Source: Paraclostridium hominis
GTDB lineage: Bacteria; Bacillota; Clostridia; Peptostreptococcales; Peptostreptococcaceae
DNA: 64,000 nucleotides
Direction of reading: 5' to 3'
Assembly: GCF_014306135.1 (NCBI RefSeq)
Contig: NZ_JACRWD010000001.1
Location: 1,488,001-1,552,000 of the forward strand
This document shows, in pieces, positions 52,501-62,449 of this stretch. A model generated the notes under the pieces. The model was not told the DNA's origin. It worked only from the letters and a program-made list of their open reading frames with translations, and made no database searches. The first letter of the stretch is position 1. Each line of letters opens with the position of its first letter. The translations under genes and the position numbers were made by a program.

Positions 52501-53799
52501 CTATTCATCATATTTTTTTGAATTTATATATATAGTACTAAAAGTTAATATAGAATCTCTTACTATTTTTAATGTTTTAGTATCTTCAACCAAATCTAAC
52601 ACTTCTATATAACTTTTATCATTTAGTAAGTATGATTTATACTTTCTAAAGTATAATAAATTTAAATCTCTTATTATCTCTATTAGCTGTTGTTTATTTG
52701 AGCAGCTAAGTAAGTTTACTTGTATAGAAAATCCAACTTTGTCTCTTATAAGTCTATTTAATCCTCTTCCTAAAACTCTTATACTTTCATTACTATATAT
52801 ATAACTTTCCTTCTCTGTTCTCATCCCTATCATCTCCTCAAAATATTTATCAATCATAATTGTTTGACTCTTTGAAAAAGCACATATCATATTTGAAAAG
52901 CTTTCAAAGTCTTGATTTAATAAATAATCACATAGTGCTAATTTTGCATCTCTATCTGTACTTGAATATTCTACTTTTTTAAGTAGTTCATCTATAAATT
53001 CTATAGATAAATTATGTACTGGAAGTTTTATAGTTTTATCATTTAAAGGTTTATTAGCTGTGGGTACTACTTGTATTAGCCATATACCTTCATATCCTTC
53101 TAGTATAGTTTTTTGTGCTAACTTTTTTAAACTTAATAAATACAGTCTACTTAGAGATATGGTTTTAGGATCTTTTTTACTTATCATCCTTAGATGTCTT
53201 GTATCTCCAGTTTCTTTATCTCGATAAGAGATAAATTCTGCCCTTATGAATTCGTCTGTATTTTTAGGTATTAAAATTGGGTTAACTTCAACTACATCCT
53301 TTATAGAAAAATAGCTAGCAGCCATTAAGAATCCAACAAATGATATAAGTTTTTTATATAATGGTATTTTTAATGAGCTAGCTCCTGCTACACTATACCC
53401 TCTAACTCCTTTTGTATAGGTTGATGTACCTATAAATAAAGCACCATCTTTAGATAGTATATCTTTAGATAGCATACTCTCATCTAAACTTTCATAATAT
53501 TTAAATATTTCGCCTAAGTAATTAGGGTTGTTTAGATATTGATTTACCTTTACTAGAATTTTCTCTAATTCAGATTTATTCATAGTACTATTTTTATTTG
53601 TAATTTTTTCTTTAGTCATCTCAGGAAATAATAGATCTTCTTCATAATCTACATCTCCATTTATTTCTATTATGTAAGCAGCTTCTTTATTTATTAGACT
53701 ACACTCTATATCATTTTCCCTAAGTATATAAAAAAGTCCATTTGCTATGGATAACTCCATAACTTCATTTTCTTCTTTTAAAATTTTTAAAGTAGTCAT
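52501..53799 (-). CDS. cas8b: CRISPR-associated large subunit Cas8 (Cst1/Cas8a1-like), type I-B
   Basis: 432 residues from the ATG at 53799 after GGGAGG, which lies inside the end of cas6. The sequence is diverged, as usual for large subunits; identity rests on place and size: after cas6 and before cas7, length 430-450. Predicted to recognise the PAM and recruit Cas3. A motif YSTDRDAKLALCDYLLNQDFESF and basic C-terminus (NLLYFRKYKSYLLND) are seen. No Cys pairs for a zinc finger in the present chain. Confidence 0.75.
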   Translation of the reverse strand: MTTLKILKEENEVMELSIANGLFYILRENDIECSLINKEAAYIIEINGDVDYEEDLLFPEMTKEKITNKNSTMNKSELEKILVKVNQYLNNPNYLGEIFKYYESLDESMLSKDILSKDGALFIGTSTYTKGVRGYSVAGASSLKIPLYKKLISFVGFLMAASYFSIKDVVEVNPILIPKNTDEFIRAEFISYRDKETGDTRHLRMISKKDPKTISLSRLYLLSLKKLAQKTILEGYEGIWLIQVVPTANKPLNDKTIKLPVHNLSIEFIDELLKKVEYSSTDRDAKLALCDYLLNQDFESFSNMICAFSKSQTIMIDKYFEEMIGMRTEKESYIYSNESIRVLGRGLNRLIRDKVGFSIQVNLLSCSNKQQLIEIIRDLNLLYFRKYKSYLLNDKSYIEVLDLVEDTKTLKIVRDSILTFSTIYINSKKYDE

Positions 53800-53800
53800 C

Positions 53801-54454
53801 TTATACCTCCCACAACAACCCATGTCCAGAAGCAGTATTTTCCCCTATGCCTACTTCATATATAGTTTTAATAGCTTCATACTCTCCAGATACTAATAAC
53901 AATACATCATAACTTTTTATATGAACTCCTTGCCTATATTTTGAAGTTTTAATATTTTTTTTAAGTATATCAAATTGTATATCTCCATCTACACCCATAG
54001 ATTTTAGCTTACCTTGTGACACAAGTTTAAGTTTAGTATTTATATCTTTATCCGATACTAATAATTTCTTTTTGCCATCAACAACTTCTGTAGTTATTAT
54101 TTTTCCCTTAAGTAAATACTTGTCCTTTTTTATAAGCTCTTTGCATGGAGTAATTCTATTTATAGCTAAAACCATATCCTCTACTCTAACTATGTTATTT
54201 CTTTCTATATTTACTATAAAGCTGTTTATTATGTTATCTGATCCTGATATATATATATGAAACTTATTTTCTTTCATATATATATTCGAAAAAGTAAATA
54301 ATCTGTATTCTTTAGAGTCTTGGTTATGTATATTGTGTGCCAAATTCTCATCTATTTTATCTAAAATCATAGCATATGTGCCATGATGATAATTATTTTT
54401 ATTTATATTTGTTTTAGATATTATATCCCCACTAACCTTAATCCTCAACTTCAA
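53801..54454 (-). CDS. cas6: CRISPR endoribonuclease Cas6
   Basis: 217 residues, two ferredoxin-like folds. The C-terminal Gly-rich loop GIGENTASGHGLLWEV is diagnostic. His23/His24 (NYHHGTYAM) near the N-terminus is the likely catalytic region. It cuts pre-crRNA within the repeat, leaving an 8-nt 5' tag. First gene of the Cascade operon. Confidence 0.9.
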   Translation of the reverse strand: MKLRIKVSGDIISKTNINKNNYHHGTYAMILDKIDENLAHNIHNQDSKEYRLFTFSNIYMKENKFHIYISGSDNIINSFIVNIERNNIVRVEDMVLAINRITPCKELIKKDKYLLKGKIITTEVVDGKKKLLVSDKDINTKLKLVSQGKLKSMGVDGDIQFDILKKNIKTSKYRQGVHIKSYDVLLLVSGEYEAIKTIYEVGIGENTASGHGLLWEV

Positions 54455-54791
54455 CCCCCTCTTTCTTACTTAAGTAATAACACCTCTATTTAAATATTAA
54501 AATAAGTTAAACTAATCATGTATAATATTAATATTTTATAATTATAATATTCCATTTTTTCTATAATAATCCTTCTTCCTTGTAAATTTATGTAGAAATT
54601 TATATCAAATATCTCATATTAGTCCTAAATCTATTTTCATTTTCTATATTTTTGCTTCATATTTATACTTTAATTTATATTTTACATACAGATATTTAAA
54701 AGCACAGCCATCCTACAATAAAAAAGAACCCTATTTCTAGAGTTCTTTCTTATTTCATTATTTGTAATTTTAGATATTAAAAATAAACTAA
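54455..54791. other. 337 bp between cas3 and cas6
   Basis: Contains the cas3 terminator (54718-54750) and the Cascade promoter region (TATAAT-like words at about 54525-54560 on the minus strand). No ORF. cas3 and the Cascade genes are thus separate transcription units. Confidence 0.6.
54718..54750 (-). terminator. Terminator of cas3
   Basis: Minus strand AAAGAACTCTAG, loop AAAT, AGGGTTCTTTTTT. Confidence 0.75.
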
Positions 54792-56849
54792 TTACTTATT
54801 TAATTCATATTCTCTCACTTTATCTATAGCCTCAATATCAGACTCCATCAATATACCTTCAAGATATATAAAATCTACCCAATCTTTATCTGAAGGTGTC
54901 ATTAAATGCTTATCTAATATATCTATATTGCGCTGTGACTTTATAACCAATCCTTCATATCCAACTTTTGCCACAAGTTCATCATATCCATCTACCATAT
55001 CATAATATCTAGTATTTTCAATTGTTTTAGTAGGCATTATTCTTCCATGATGATTTATAATGAGATTAAACTCTAACTTTTTATTTATTAATCCATCTAT
55101 TGCTAAAGCAGATATTAAATTGTGTCTAGCATCTTTTATTAATGAACTATTTCGTTTGGCGAATACATTATGAGCTAAAGGTTTATCATCCATTCCAATG
55201 AACTTTTGCCAATCTTTATTTAATTTTCCTAAGTCATGAAGAGCTCCTAATGTAGAATATCTTTCTATTTCTTCATTTGTCCATGTTTTAAAATTAGAAT
55301 TTATTAACTTGTATCTCATTATTTCTTTAGTAGCTAATGCATGATATATCCAAGGCTCTTTTATGTAATCCCCAAACTTTATCTTTATCTTTTCTTTGTT
55401 TTCACATGGAAATTCATTAGCAACAAACCCTTCTTTAAATCTAAATCCTACTTTATCATATATACAATCATTACCTTCAATGATTATAGTATCTCCATTG
55501 TCTATATCTCTTTCACTTATCTCTACTACTTCTTTTCCTTTTATTTTATAGAAGGTATTATTGGTAGATAGTTTTTTCAACGTATTTCTAGATATAGATA
55601 TACTACACTTTTCAAAGTCTTCCTTATTATAAAATTTAGAAACTATTATGTTTATATTCTCTATATCTCTTATTAAGTCATTTCTATTTCCACTTTTCAT
55701 TGTAAATTTACTAAATCTTTTTAAGTCTTTAAGATGCTCTTCATAAAATGGATTCAAAATATCATTTACCCACTTCTTTTGAGTACCCCAATTAAATATA
55801 AGGCCTTGATTTGACTCTATTTTTTTTAATGTATTTTCACATACTTGTTTATCATATATATCATAAAATCCATTAAAAACAATTAACTCCCCATTTCCTC
55901 CCCAACGACAAACTCTTCCTTCTCGTTGTATTAAGCTATCTATAGGAGATAATGACGAATACATCCTTGTTGCAGATATATCCATACCAGCTTCTACTAT
56001 TTGAGTAGTTATCAATATCTTATCATTTTCTTCACTTTCCTTTCCAAAGTATTTAAATACTAGCATCTCTATGTTTTCCCTATCTTCTTTTAAAAGTTTA
56101 TTATTTAAAAGTATGACTCTGTCTTTATTGTTAATATTGTTGTATATCTCTTCTTGTTCTTTTTGAGAGTTACATATTATTATCTGTTTTGTATCAAAAT
56201 CTTCAATTTTTTTTATATTTAAATCTTCTTGGTAGTATAACTTTACTTCTCTATTATCTACAGATGGCTTATCAGTTATAGTAACTTGCATATCATATCT
56301 ATCTGCTAAAAAATCTATTAGTTTTTTAGGCATCGTAGCTGTCATTATGACAAATTTATTACCATTATCTTTAAGTTTGTCAAGCATACATATAGTAGTT
56401 TTCAAAGTTTTGCCTGGTTCAAATAATTGTATCTCATCAAATATAAAGTTACTTATTACAACATTTTTACCTTTTATAAATGACTGTGTACCTATTGCTA
56501 AGTATCCAGATAAAACTTGATCTATAGTTGTTATACACATATCTCCACTTAAAAATTTATCTTCATTAGCACTTGAATGTTGTATTGTCCATACTTTGCC
56601 AGAATTAAGTATTTGTTCATATTTATTTAGCCTATTGTGTATAGAACTCGCTAAAGTTTTCATAGGATATGCATACAATACTTTTTTATTCCATTTTTTT
56701 ACCATGTAGTAAGAAGCTTCTGTTTTTCCTGACCCACATGAAGATAGTATAAGCTGATTTTTATTTATATTACACTTATTAATTTTTTCTTGTACTTCTG
56801 TCAATTTTACTCTCTCTACACCAAATAAGATTCTTAAAAAGTTCTCCAT
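54792..56849 (-). CDS. cas3: CRISPR-associated helicase-nuclease Cas3, HD domain at C-terminus
   Basis: 685 residues. Superfamily 2 helicase first: Walker A SSCGSGKTEA at 36-45, motif II DEIQ (FIFDEIQLFEPG), MTATMPKKL, motif V/VI TQIVEAGMDISATR and DSLIQREGRVCRWG. HD nuclease after it: H about 505 (YHALATKEI), HD at 538-539 (GALHDLGKLNKDW), HNL/HH near 575-600 (NLIINHHGRIM). Most Cas3 proteins have HD first. Unwinds and degrades target DNA after Cascade binding. Ribosome site GGGGGA; its 5' leader contains a lone CRISPR-like repeat. Confidence 0.9.
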   Translation of the reverse strand: MENFLRILFGVERVKLTEVQEKINKCNINKNQLILSSCGSGKTEASYYMVKKWNKKVLYAYPMKTLASSIHNRLNKYEQILNSGKVWTIQHSSANEDKFLSGDMCITTIDQVLSGYLAIGTQSFIKGKNVVISNFIFDEIQLFEPGKTLKTTICMLDKLKDNGNKFVIMTATMPKKLIDFLADRYDMQVTITDKPSVDNREVKLYYQEDLNIKKIEDFDTKQIIICNSQKEQEEIYNNINNKDRVILLNNKLLKEDRENIEMLVFKYFGKESEENDKILITTQIVEAGMDISATRMYSSLSPIDSLIQREGRVCRWGGNGELIVFNGFYDIYDKQVCENTLKKIESNQGLIFNWGTQKKWVNDILNPFYEEHLKDLKRFSKFTMKSGNRNDLIRDIENINIIVSKFYNKEDFEKCSISISRNTLKKLSTNNTFYKIKGKEVVEISERDIDNGDTIIIEGNDCIYDKVGFRFKEGFVANEFPCENKEKIKIKFGDYIKEPWIYHALATKEIMRYKLINSNFKTWTNEEIERYSTLGALHDLGKLNKDWQKFIGMDDKPLAHNVFAKRNSSLIKDARHNLISALAIDGLINKKLEFNLIINHHGRIMPTKTIENTRYYDMVDGYDELVAKVGYEGLVIKSQRNIDILDKHLMTPSDKDWVDFIYLEGILMESDIEAIDKVREYELNK

Positions 56850-56866
56850 AATTCCCCCATTTTTGT

Positions 56867-56895
56867 TTATAAATAATATATAGTTTTATATTAGC
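56867..56895 (-). repeat. Solitary degenerate CRISPR repeat in the cas3 5' leader
   Basis: 25 of 29 bases match the array consensus (differences at consensus positions 1, 3, 11 and 28), in the same orientation as the array repeats. It lies 18 bp before the cas3 start codon. No second repeat is seen 36-38 bp to either side. Confidence 0.8.
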
Positions 56896-57205
56896 TTTTA
56901 TTTTTGTATAATACAATCCTTCATTATTACTTACTACGAATCTAATCATAACTCCATATTTTCTTTAATTTTGGATAATACCTATCACTATGCTCTACTA
57001 GGATAATTTTTGTAAGCAACCAACTTGTTATTACACTTATTTTCTTATTTATCATCTCAAAGTCATTTTATTTTAGTTTTTTTCACCAATGTTACAAATT
57101 TTAGCTTTAATTTTAAATATATATTTTATAAATAATGTTATAATTGAATAAGAGTTTAAATGATTGTATATTATAATTTAAATTTTAGTAAAGGATGAAA
57201 ATTTA
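56896..57205. other. 310-bp divergent promoter region
   Basis: Between cas3 and the DUF3885 gene. Has the palindrome TTGTATAATACAA at 56904-56916 (probable cas3 -10 region) and TTATAAT at about 57137. No ORF. Confidence 0.5.
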
Positions 57206-57745
57206 ATGGATTTATATAAAAACGATTTAATTATTAATTACCTAAATAAAACTAAAAATCGTATTTCATTTTATTTAGCTGAAGATGAATCTCCTTATTA
57301 TGAAATTTATGATAATGATGAAGCTATTTGTAGACCTGAATATGTAGACTTATGTGTTAAGTGTGCATACGATTTATGGAAAAAATGTGGATTTTCAAAT
57401 GATTTAACAGTTTTATTTGAAGACAAATACAGCAGTTATAATAAAGGTGAAAAAGAATTTATAGAAAGTTGTTTAGATTCAGCTAAATGCTCTGTTTACT
57501 ATTTTAAGTGGAGTGATGATGATGAAAATTTCAACGGTACAAGATATGTTTGGAATACGAATAAAATAGATGTTAAATTGCTTTTTGAAAAAATAATTCT
57601 TTCTGATATATGTGAAGATACAGTTTTAGATTGCTCTGTTTTTATTATGGATAATAAAAGTAAAAATATTTTCTTTTTATATGATGATAGAGGTGTTGAT
57701 ATTTTTTCTAATGATGAAAATTTTATATCTAAAATTAAAAGTTAA
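57206..57745 (+). CDS. DUF3885 domain protein
   Basis: 179 residues, soluble, acidic. The C-terminal part (SVFIMDNKSKNIFFLYDDRGVDIFSNDENFISKI) matches DUF3885 (pattern NILFHLYDDRGCDV). The N-terminal part has RPEYVDLCVKCAYDLWKKCGFSND. Function unknown; the family is common near toxin or immunity genes. Single gene, divergent from cas3; ribosome site weak (AAAGGATG). Confidence 0.75.
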   Translation: MDLYKNDLIINYLNKTKNRISFYLAEDESPYYEIYDNDEAICRPEYVDLCVKCAYDLWKKCGFSNDLTVLFEDKYSSYNKGEKEFIESCLDSAKCSVYYFKWSDDDENFNGTRYVWNTNKIDVKLLFEKIILSDICEDTVLDCSVFIMDNKSKNIFFLYDDRGVDIFSNDENFISKIKS

Positions 57746-57748
57746 ATA

Positions 57749-57790
57749 TAAAAAGGAAAACTATCTTTTAAGTAAGTTAGTTTTCCTTTT
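57749..57790. terminator. Bidirectional terminator
   Basis: AAAAAGGAAAACTA, loop, TAGTTTTCCTTTTT. Confidence 0.9.
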
Positions 57791-57796
57791 TATTTT

Positions 57797-58678
57797 CTAA
57801 TGTATATTTTCACTCATATAAGTTAATAAATCATCTTCAATATTACTGTGAATATCGTTAATTCCAATCATAGAAAATATTATAAATCCAGTTATAAAAA
57901 CCATTTGTATAGTTGAAATTACTTCATATTCAGTTTTGTATTTTATATTTTGAATTAGAATCATTAAAAACATAAATCCCATTCCAAAATAAGAATATAC
58001 TTTTAAAACTTTAAAATCTATCCATCTTTTAGCTTTATTTATATATGTATCAAAGTATTTTTCATTTTTATTATTTTCAATAGCTTTTGATTCTATAGAA
58101 TTTGATTTTGTTAAAACTTCTCTTTTATTGTTTTTTAAAGTTAAACTATATTCATAATTAAAGACTTTAACAAATCCTTTTTCTTTTCCTTCATTTATAT
58201 CTTTAAAAAATGCTATTGTAAAAATCATAAAGGCTATACACAGAATTATTGTTATAAATTTGTATTTTATAAATACTCTCTTAATATTTTCGTCTTTATT
58301 GTGAATACATTTAACGTACTTTTTAGATAAATAGTTTTCATAAGGTATTAGTAAAATAAAAATTAATGAAGTTTCTATCATGGTGTATCCATTGTATTTA
58401 CTTAAAATTATACTGACTATCCTAATTACTACGTATATATCTACAAATATAGCGAATTTCTTTAATCCATTTTTGAATTTTTCTTCATCTATAAATTCAT
58501 AGTTTTTATATAATTCTTCGCTTTTACTTCCCCCAATGTATTTGTGACCTAGGTATGAAAACATTATTAAAATTGATATGTTCATTCCATCTTTTACAAA
58601 TAACTCAAATATCCATCCTAGAATTATCAATGCAACTCCTAATTTTACCTCTTCTCTTTTAAATATCTCTTTCTTCAT
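57797..58678 (-). CDS. Hypothetical multi-pass membrane protein
   Basis: 293 residues from the ATG at 58678, four bases after GGGGGA. About seven membrane helices; a soluble loop with many Lys and Asn (SLTLKNNKREVLTKSNSIESK) between helices 5 and 6. Not recognised. Own transcription unit. Confidence 0.65.
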   Translation of the reverse strand: MKKEIFKREEVKLGVALIILGWIFELFVKDGMNISILIMFSYLGHKYIGGSKSEELYKNYEFIDEEKFKNGLKKFAIFVDIYVVIRIVSIILSKYNGYTMIETSLIFILLIPYENYLSKKYVKCIHNKDENIKRVFIKYKFITIILCIAFMIFTIAFFKDINEGKEKGFVKVFNYEYSLTLKNNKREVLTKSNSIESKAIENNKNEKYFDTYINKAKRWIDFKVLKVYSYFGMGFMFLMILIQNIKYKTEYEVISTIQMVFITGFIIFSMIGINDIHSNIEDDLLTYMSENIH

Positions 58679-58905
58679 AAAATCCCCCAAATCTACACAT
58701 TATGGTTAAATAATACCATATTATTAATATTGCTTTACATTAAAATGAATATTTTTATGGAATTTTTTTAATATTCATACAAACTAAAGTTAATTAGCAA
58801 ATATAGAAAATTTCATTAAGATACAGTTATTCATCAAATTTTATATAGATTGTGAGTAAAATTTTAAGAGTGTAGATTAATTTAAGTTTTTAATATTTAT
58901 ATATA

Positions 58906-58937
58906 AAAAAGCCTAGGTTTATACCCAGACTTTTTAT
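58906..58937 (-). terminator. Terminator of ABC-2 transporter operon
   Basis: Minus strand AAGTCTGGG, loop TATAAA, CCTAGGCTTTTTT. Confidence 0.8.
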
Positions 58938-60532
58938 TATAAGTTTTTGAATAATTCTACTCCTTTAGTTTTTAATAGTTTATATAAAACTAATATACTA
59001 ATAAAAGTTATACTATTTGATATTATTAAGAAGAACTCAAAATTATTTATTTTTAATATATAACTTATGCCACAAAGCATAGCTACATATAGTATATTAC
59101 TAATCATTGATATTATTACACTAGCACTTTGTTTAACAACTTGAACATCACTAGTAAACTCAAGTTTTGGATAAAGTAAATTTATAAATAGTCCTAATAT
59201 TGCAATAAATATTGATAATAGTACTATTGAAAGTATTACTACAACAATTGTCTTAAGTTCAAAATTTAATTTTATTGCAATTACTAAAAAGCTTATTACT
59301 GATATTGGAATGGTTAACAGTATATTTAATAATATTTTACTTTTAAATATTTCCATTTCATCTATAGGAGATGATTTTAATATCCATAGGTTTTTCCCTT
59401 CAAGAGATATTGATACGCAAGATGTATTAGTCATAATTATACAAAAGGCTATTAATCCTATAATTTGAATTTTCATCATATCCACTACTACACTCATCTC
59501 AAGTAATTGTGCTATTTTATCATATCCTACATATACTATTGCTATTGCAAATATAGGTAGTAATATCATACCTATAGAGCTATTTATAACATAAATAGTT
59601 GAAGATAAATATCTATTTACTTCTTTCCTTAATAAGGCTATTACAGATTTTGAAGTTTTTAATTCTTTAAACTTATAATTATTTGCTTTATACGTTTCAC
59701 TTAATTTGCTATTAATTTTATTAAAGTTATCTGCAAATACAAATATAAATAGTGCCGTTGGTAATATAGATATTAATAAAAATATTAATAGCGATATAAT
59801 GTTAATATTTTTAAGTGCATCTACAAAGTAATAAGCTGGAGGGTATATCTTTTTCGTCACTTCAATAATTGATGAACTATTTTGTACTAAATTCATTATT
59901 ATATTTTGAAGATTAAAAGATAATAACATAACTACAGCTACTAATACTAAGTTTAATATTATTGAAACGAAATTATTCTTTTTACTTCTTGAAGATACAT
60001 TTGTTATTAAAAATGCGATTAAAGATGAAACTAAAATAGGTATTATTGGTGTTGCTAAAGTTAATATAATTAAAAATGGTATATATAATAAACTTGTATC
60101 TACTTTTATAAAAAATACAATACCTGGTATCAAAATAAAAGCACTTGCAAATAAATAATTATTTAAAATAAGTATTAATATTTTACTACTTAATATTGTA
60201 GATTGTTTTATTGGTAGACTTGCTAACATTTCATAGTCTTTACTTTGAAAAAGATATGAAGATGCTTTATATAAAGATGTAAATAATGTAGAAAAACTAC
60301 ATCCAATTATACCTATTATAAGTAGTAGCTCTATTTGATTAATTTGTATTAAAAAATCTGATAGATAAAAACATAATGAAAATCCAGATGTTACTAATAT
60401 TACTGTGGTTAAAGCTATTAATAAGGCCATACCTACTGCCTTATTCTTTTCTTTTTTACCACCATTTTTTAATTTGTTATATCCTATTAGATTTAATATA
60501 TTTATTTTCATTAAAAGTGCTAAATTATTCAT
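58937..60532 (-). CDS. ABC-2 type transporter permease, large
   Basis: 531 residues from the ATG at 60532, which overlaps the ATPase end; a TTG two codons earlier is less likely. About 12 membrane helices, with a middle cytoplasmic stretch (NKINSKLSETYKANNYKFKELKTSKSVIALLRKEVNRYLSS). Such long ABC-2 permeases (two fused halves) occur with NatA/CcmA-type ATPases. Substrate unknown. Confidence 0.8.
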   Translation of the reverse strand: MNNLALLMKINILNLIGYNKLKNGGKKEKNKAVGMALLIALTTVILVTSGFSLCFYLSDFLIQINQIELLLIIGIIGCSFSTLFTSLYKASSYLFQSKDYEMLASLPIKQSTILSSKILILILNNYLFASAFILIPGIVFFIKVDTSLLYIPFLIILTLATPIIPILVSSLIAFLITNVSSRSKKNNFVSIILNLVLVAVVMLLSFNLQNIIMNLVQNSSSIIEVTKKIYPPAYYFVDALKNINIISLLIFLLISILPTALFIFVFADNFNKINSKLSETYKANNYKFKELKTSKSVIALLRKEVNRYLSSTIYVINSSIGMILLPIFAIAIVYVGYDKIAQLLEMSVVVDMMKIQIIGLIAFCIIMTNTSCVSISLEGKNLWILKSSPIDEMEIFKSKILLNILLTIPISVISFLVIAIKLNFELKTIVVVILSIVLLSIFIAILGLFINLLYPKLEFTSDVQVVKQSASVIISMISNILYVAMLCGISYILKINNFEFFLIISNSITFISILVLYKLLKTKGVELFKNL

Positions 60533-61235
60533 TCTCAATCATCTCCATAAATATATTTTCAAGTGATTTATCCCCTTTTACTTCATTTGTATTGCCATAA
60601 GCGATTAATTTACCACCTTTAATTATTCCTATTTTATCACATATTTTTTCAGCTACTTCTAATACATGAGTTGAGAAAAATATACAGCCTCCATTATTGC
60701 AAAAATCTCTCATGATTTCCTTTAGGATAAATGATGCCTTTGGGTCTAATCCAACAAAAGGTTCATCTAATATTAATATTTTAGGACTATGAATTAAAGC
60801 TGAAATTATAACTAGTTTTTGCTTCATACCATGTGAATAAGATGATATTAAATCTCCTAAAGATTTATTTATTTCAAACTTTTCTGAATAGTATTTTATT
60901 TTTTCTTCTCTTTCATTTTTACTTACTTCAAAAATATCTGCCATAAAGTTTAGATATTGTATTCCAGTTAGAGATTCATAAATATCTGGATTATCTGGAA
61001 TATAAGCGATATCTTTTTTGCATTCAATGGGATTTTTCTTAATTGACTTTGAGTTTATTAATATATCGCCTTCTTCAAAATTGTGTATACCCACTATTGA
61101 TTTTATTGTAGTTGTTTTTCCTGCTCCATTGTGTCCAATAAAACCAAATAATTCTCCTTTATTTACTTCAATGGAAATATTATCTATTGCTTTCTTATTT
61201 TTATATGATTTAGATAAATTAATAATTTTTAGCAT
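60525..61235 (-). CDS. ABC transporter ATP-binding protein
   Basis: 236 residues. Walker A GHNGAGKTT, Q-loop IPDNPDIYESLTG, signature YSHGMKQKLVIISAL (variant of SGGQ), Walker B ILILDEPFVGLDP, switch FFSTHVLE. Of the CcmA/NatA/BcrA exporter class. First gene of a two-gene operon; GGGGGA precedes its ATG. Confidence 0.9.
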   Translation of the reverse strand: MLKIINLSKSYKNKKAIDNISIEVNKGELFGFIGHNGAGKTTTIKSIVGIHNFEEGDILINSKSIKKNPIECKKDIAYIPDNPDIYESLTGIQYLNFMADIFEVSKNEREEKIKYYSEKFEINKSLGDLISSYSHGMKQKLVIISALIHSPKILILDEPFVGLDPKASFILKEIMRDFCNNGGCIFFSTHVLEVAEKICDKIGIIKGGKLIAYGNTNEVKGDKSLENIFMEMIENE

Positions 61236-61405
61236 ATGATTATCCCCCTATTATTATAATTTTATATCATTTGTTATATAAATAATATAATAGGTGATAC
61301 AGAATTATTCAATCATTAATTTAAATTAAGGCTATGTTTTGGCATGATATTGAAATTTAATACATTATAATTTATAAATATAATATTCAAATTATTAATT
61401 AGCAT

Positions 61406-61435
61406 AAAAAAAAAGACACTCGATGTGTCTTTTTC
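61406..61435 (-). terminator. Terminator of cold-shock gene
   Basis: Minus strand AAAAAGACACATCGAGTGTCTTTTTTTT. Confidence 0.9.
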
Positions 61436-61452
61436 CCGAAAATATATATATA

Positions 61453-61653
61453 TTATAATATAGTTACATTCTCTGCTTGAGGACCTCTAGCACCTTTAAC
61501 TATATTAAAGTTTACTTGTTGACCTTCTTCTAATGATTTAAACCCATCAGTTTGTATAGCTGAAAAATGTACGAATACATCATCTCCACCTTCTACTGAT
61601 ATAAAACCAAATCCTTTTTCATTGTTAAACCATTTTACTGTTCCATTTATCAT
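61453..61653 (-). CDS. Cold-shock protein, CspA family
   Basis: 66 residues. RNA-binding motifs KGFGFISV (RNP1) and VFVHFSAI (RNP2). A nucleic-acid chaperone that melts RNA structures, typical of all Firmicutes. The transcript leader (61654-61720) holds a hairpin GACCTAGAAATAGGTTC next to GGAG, as in temperature-sensitive csp leaders. Confidence 0.95.
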   Translation of the reverse strand: MINGTVKWFNNEKGFGFISVEGGDDVFVHFSAIQTDGFKSLEEGQQVNFNIVKGARGPQAENVTIL

Positions 61654-61785
61654 TAAATATACTCCTATGAACCTATTTCTAGGTCTCTTTTAATTTATTT
61701 GTATCGCTACAAGTATTATTATAGCATATATTATTAATAATAGATAGCTTTTTATTTTAATTTCTTTTTAAATGCTATATATCAC

Positions 61786-62103
61786 TTAAATAAACCTTCT
61801 TCTATTTAAAATATAAGAAATAGCATATACAATTATTCCTGTTAATAAATACATTAGTGAAGAATATTTTAAAATTTCAACATTTGTACCATTGTAAAAA
61901 TCATAAAATGTTCCAAATATCATTGTAATCATAAGAGCAATCCAACTTTGTGATACTGAATTACTACGAATTAAAAATTTTTGTTCTTTTACTTTTGATT
62001 TTGATATAGGTTTCTTTCCAGATAATAAATAGATGATAATTAGTGAAGGAATCCCAATTAATAAAGTCTGTCCCCAGTTAATCAATAAACTAAAAAATGT
62101 CAT
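61786..62103 (-). CDS. Hypothetical membrane protein, 105 residues
   Basis: Three membrane helices (8-27, 52-67, 78-98) joined by a basic loop (GKKPISKSKVKEQKFLIRSNS) and a C-terminal RRRF. Not recognised. Ribosome site AAGGAG before the ATG. Own unit. Confidence 0.6.
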   Translation of the reverse strand: MTFFSLLINWGQTLLIGIPSLIIIYLLSGKKPISKSKVKEQKFLIRSNSVSQSWIALMITMIFGTFYDFYNGTNVEILKYSSLMYLLTGIIVYAISYILNRRRFI

Positions 62104-62449
62104 AATAAAACTCCTTTTTAAATGCTTTATAAATTTTTTAAACTTATATGAGTTGAAAAATCTATGATTTATTTTAACTTATAGATTTAAAAAAATCTTA
62201 AAAGTGGACTAAAATGTATTTATTTTGGACTAAATCGTTTATTTTTTTCAAAACATTATTTTTCATCAACAATAGTTTACTTAATATATAAGATGAAAAA
62301 ATACTATTCTATTATCCAGTGCTTTAGTGGGAAATATTTTTATAGAAATATAAAAGTAAAAATAGTGTATCTTATGAAATATATTAATTTCGGCAGATAC
62401 ACTATTTTTTTAATACAATATAAACAAATACATCTAAAGTATAGATATT
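62104..62449. other. 346-bp intergenic region
   Basis: Contains a strong hairpin (62357-62413) that ends the small peptide transcript, and is otherwise AT-rich. A plus-strand frame across 62293-62598 lacks a ribosome site and coding bias and is rejected. Confidence 0.5.
62357..62413. terminator. Long hairpin terminator
   Basis: AAAAATAGTGTATCT, loop of about 25 with a minor stem, AGATACACTATTTTTTT. T-rich on both sides. Confidence 0.7.

Noticed and set aside
56801..56961. Mini-array or CreTA-like pair around the solo repeat
   Set aside because: I looked 36-38 bp on both sides of 56867-56895 and found no second repeat-like sequence, so only a single repeat is claimed.
57118..57150. Another CRISPR-repeat-like sequence (TTATAAATAATGTTATAATTG)
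   Set aside because: Matches the repeat only in the first ten bases; it is better explained as the promoter of the DUF3885 gene.
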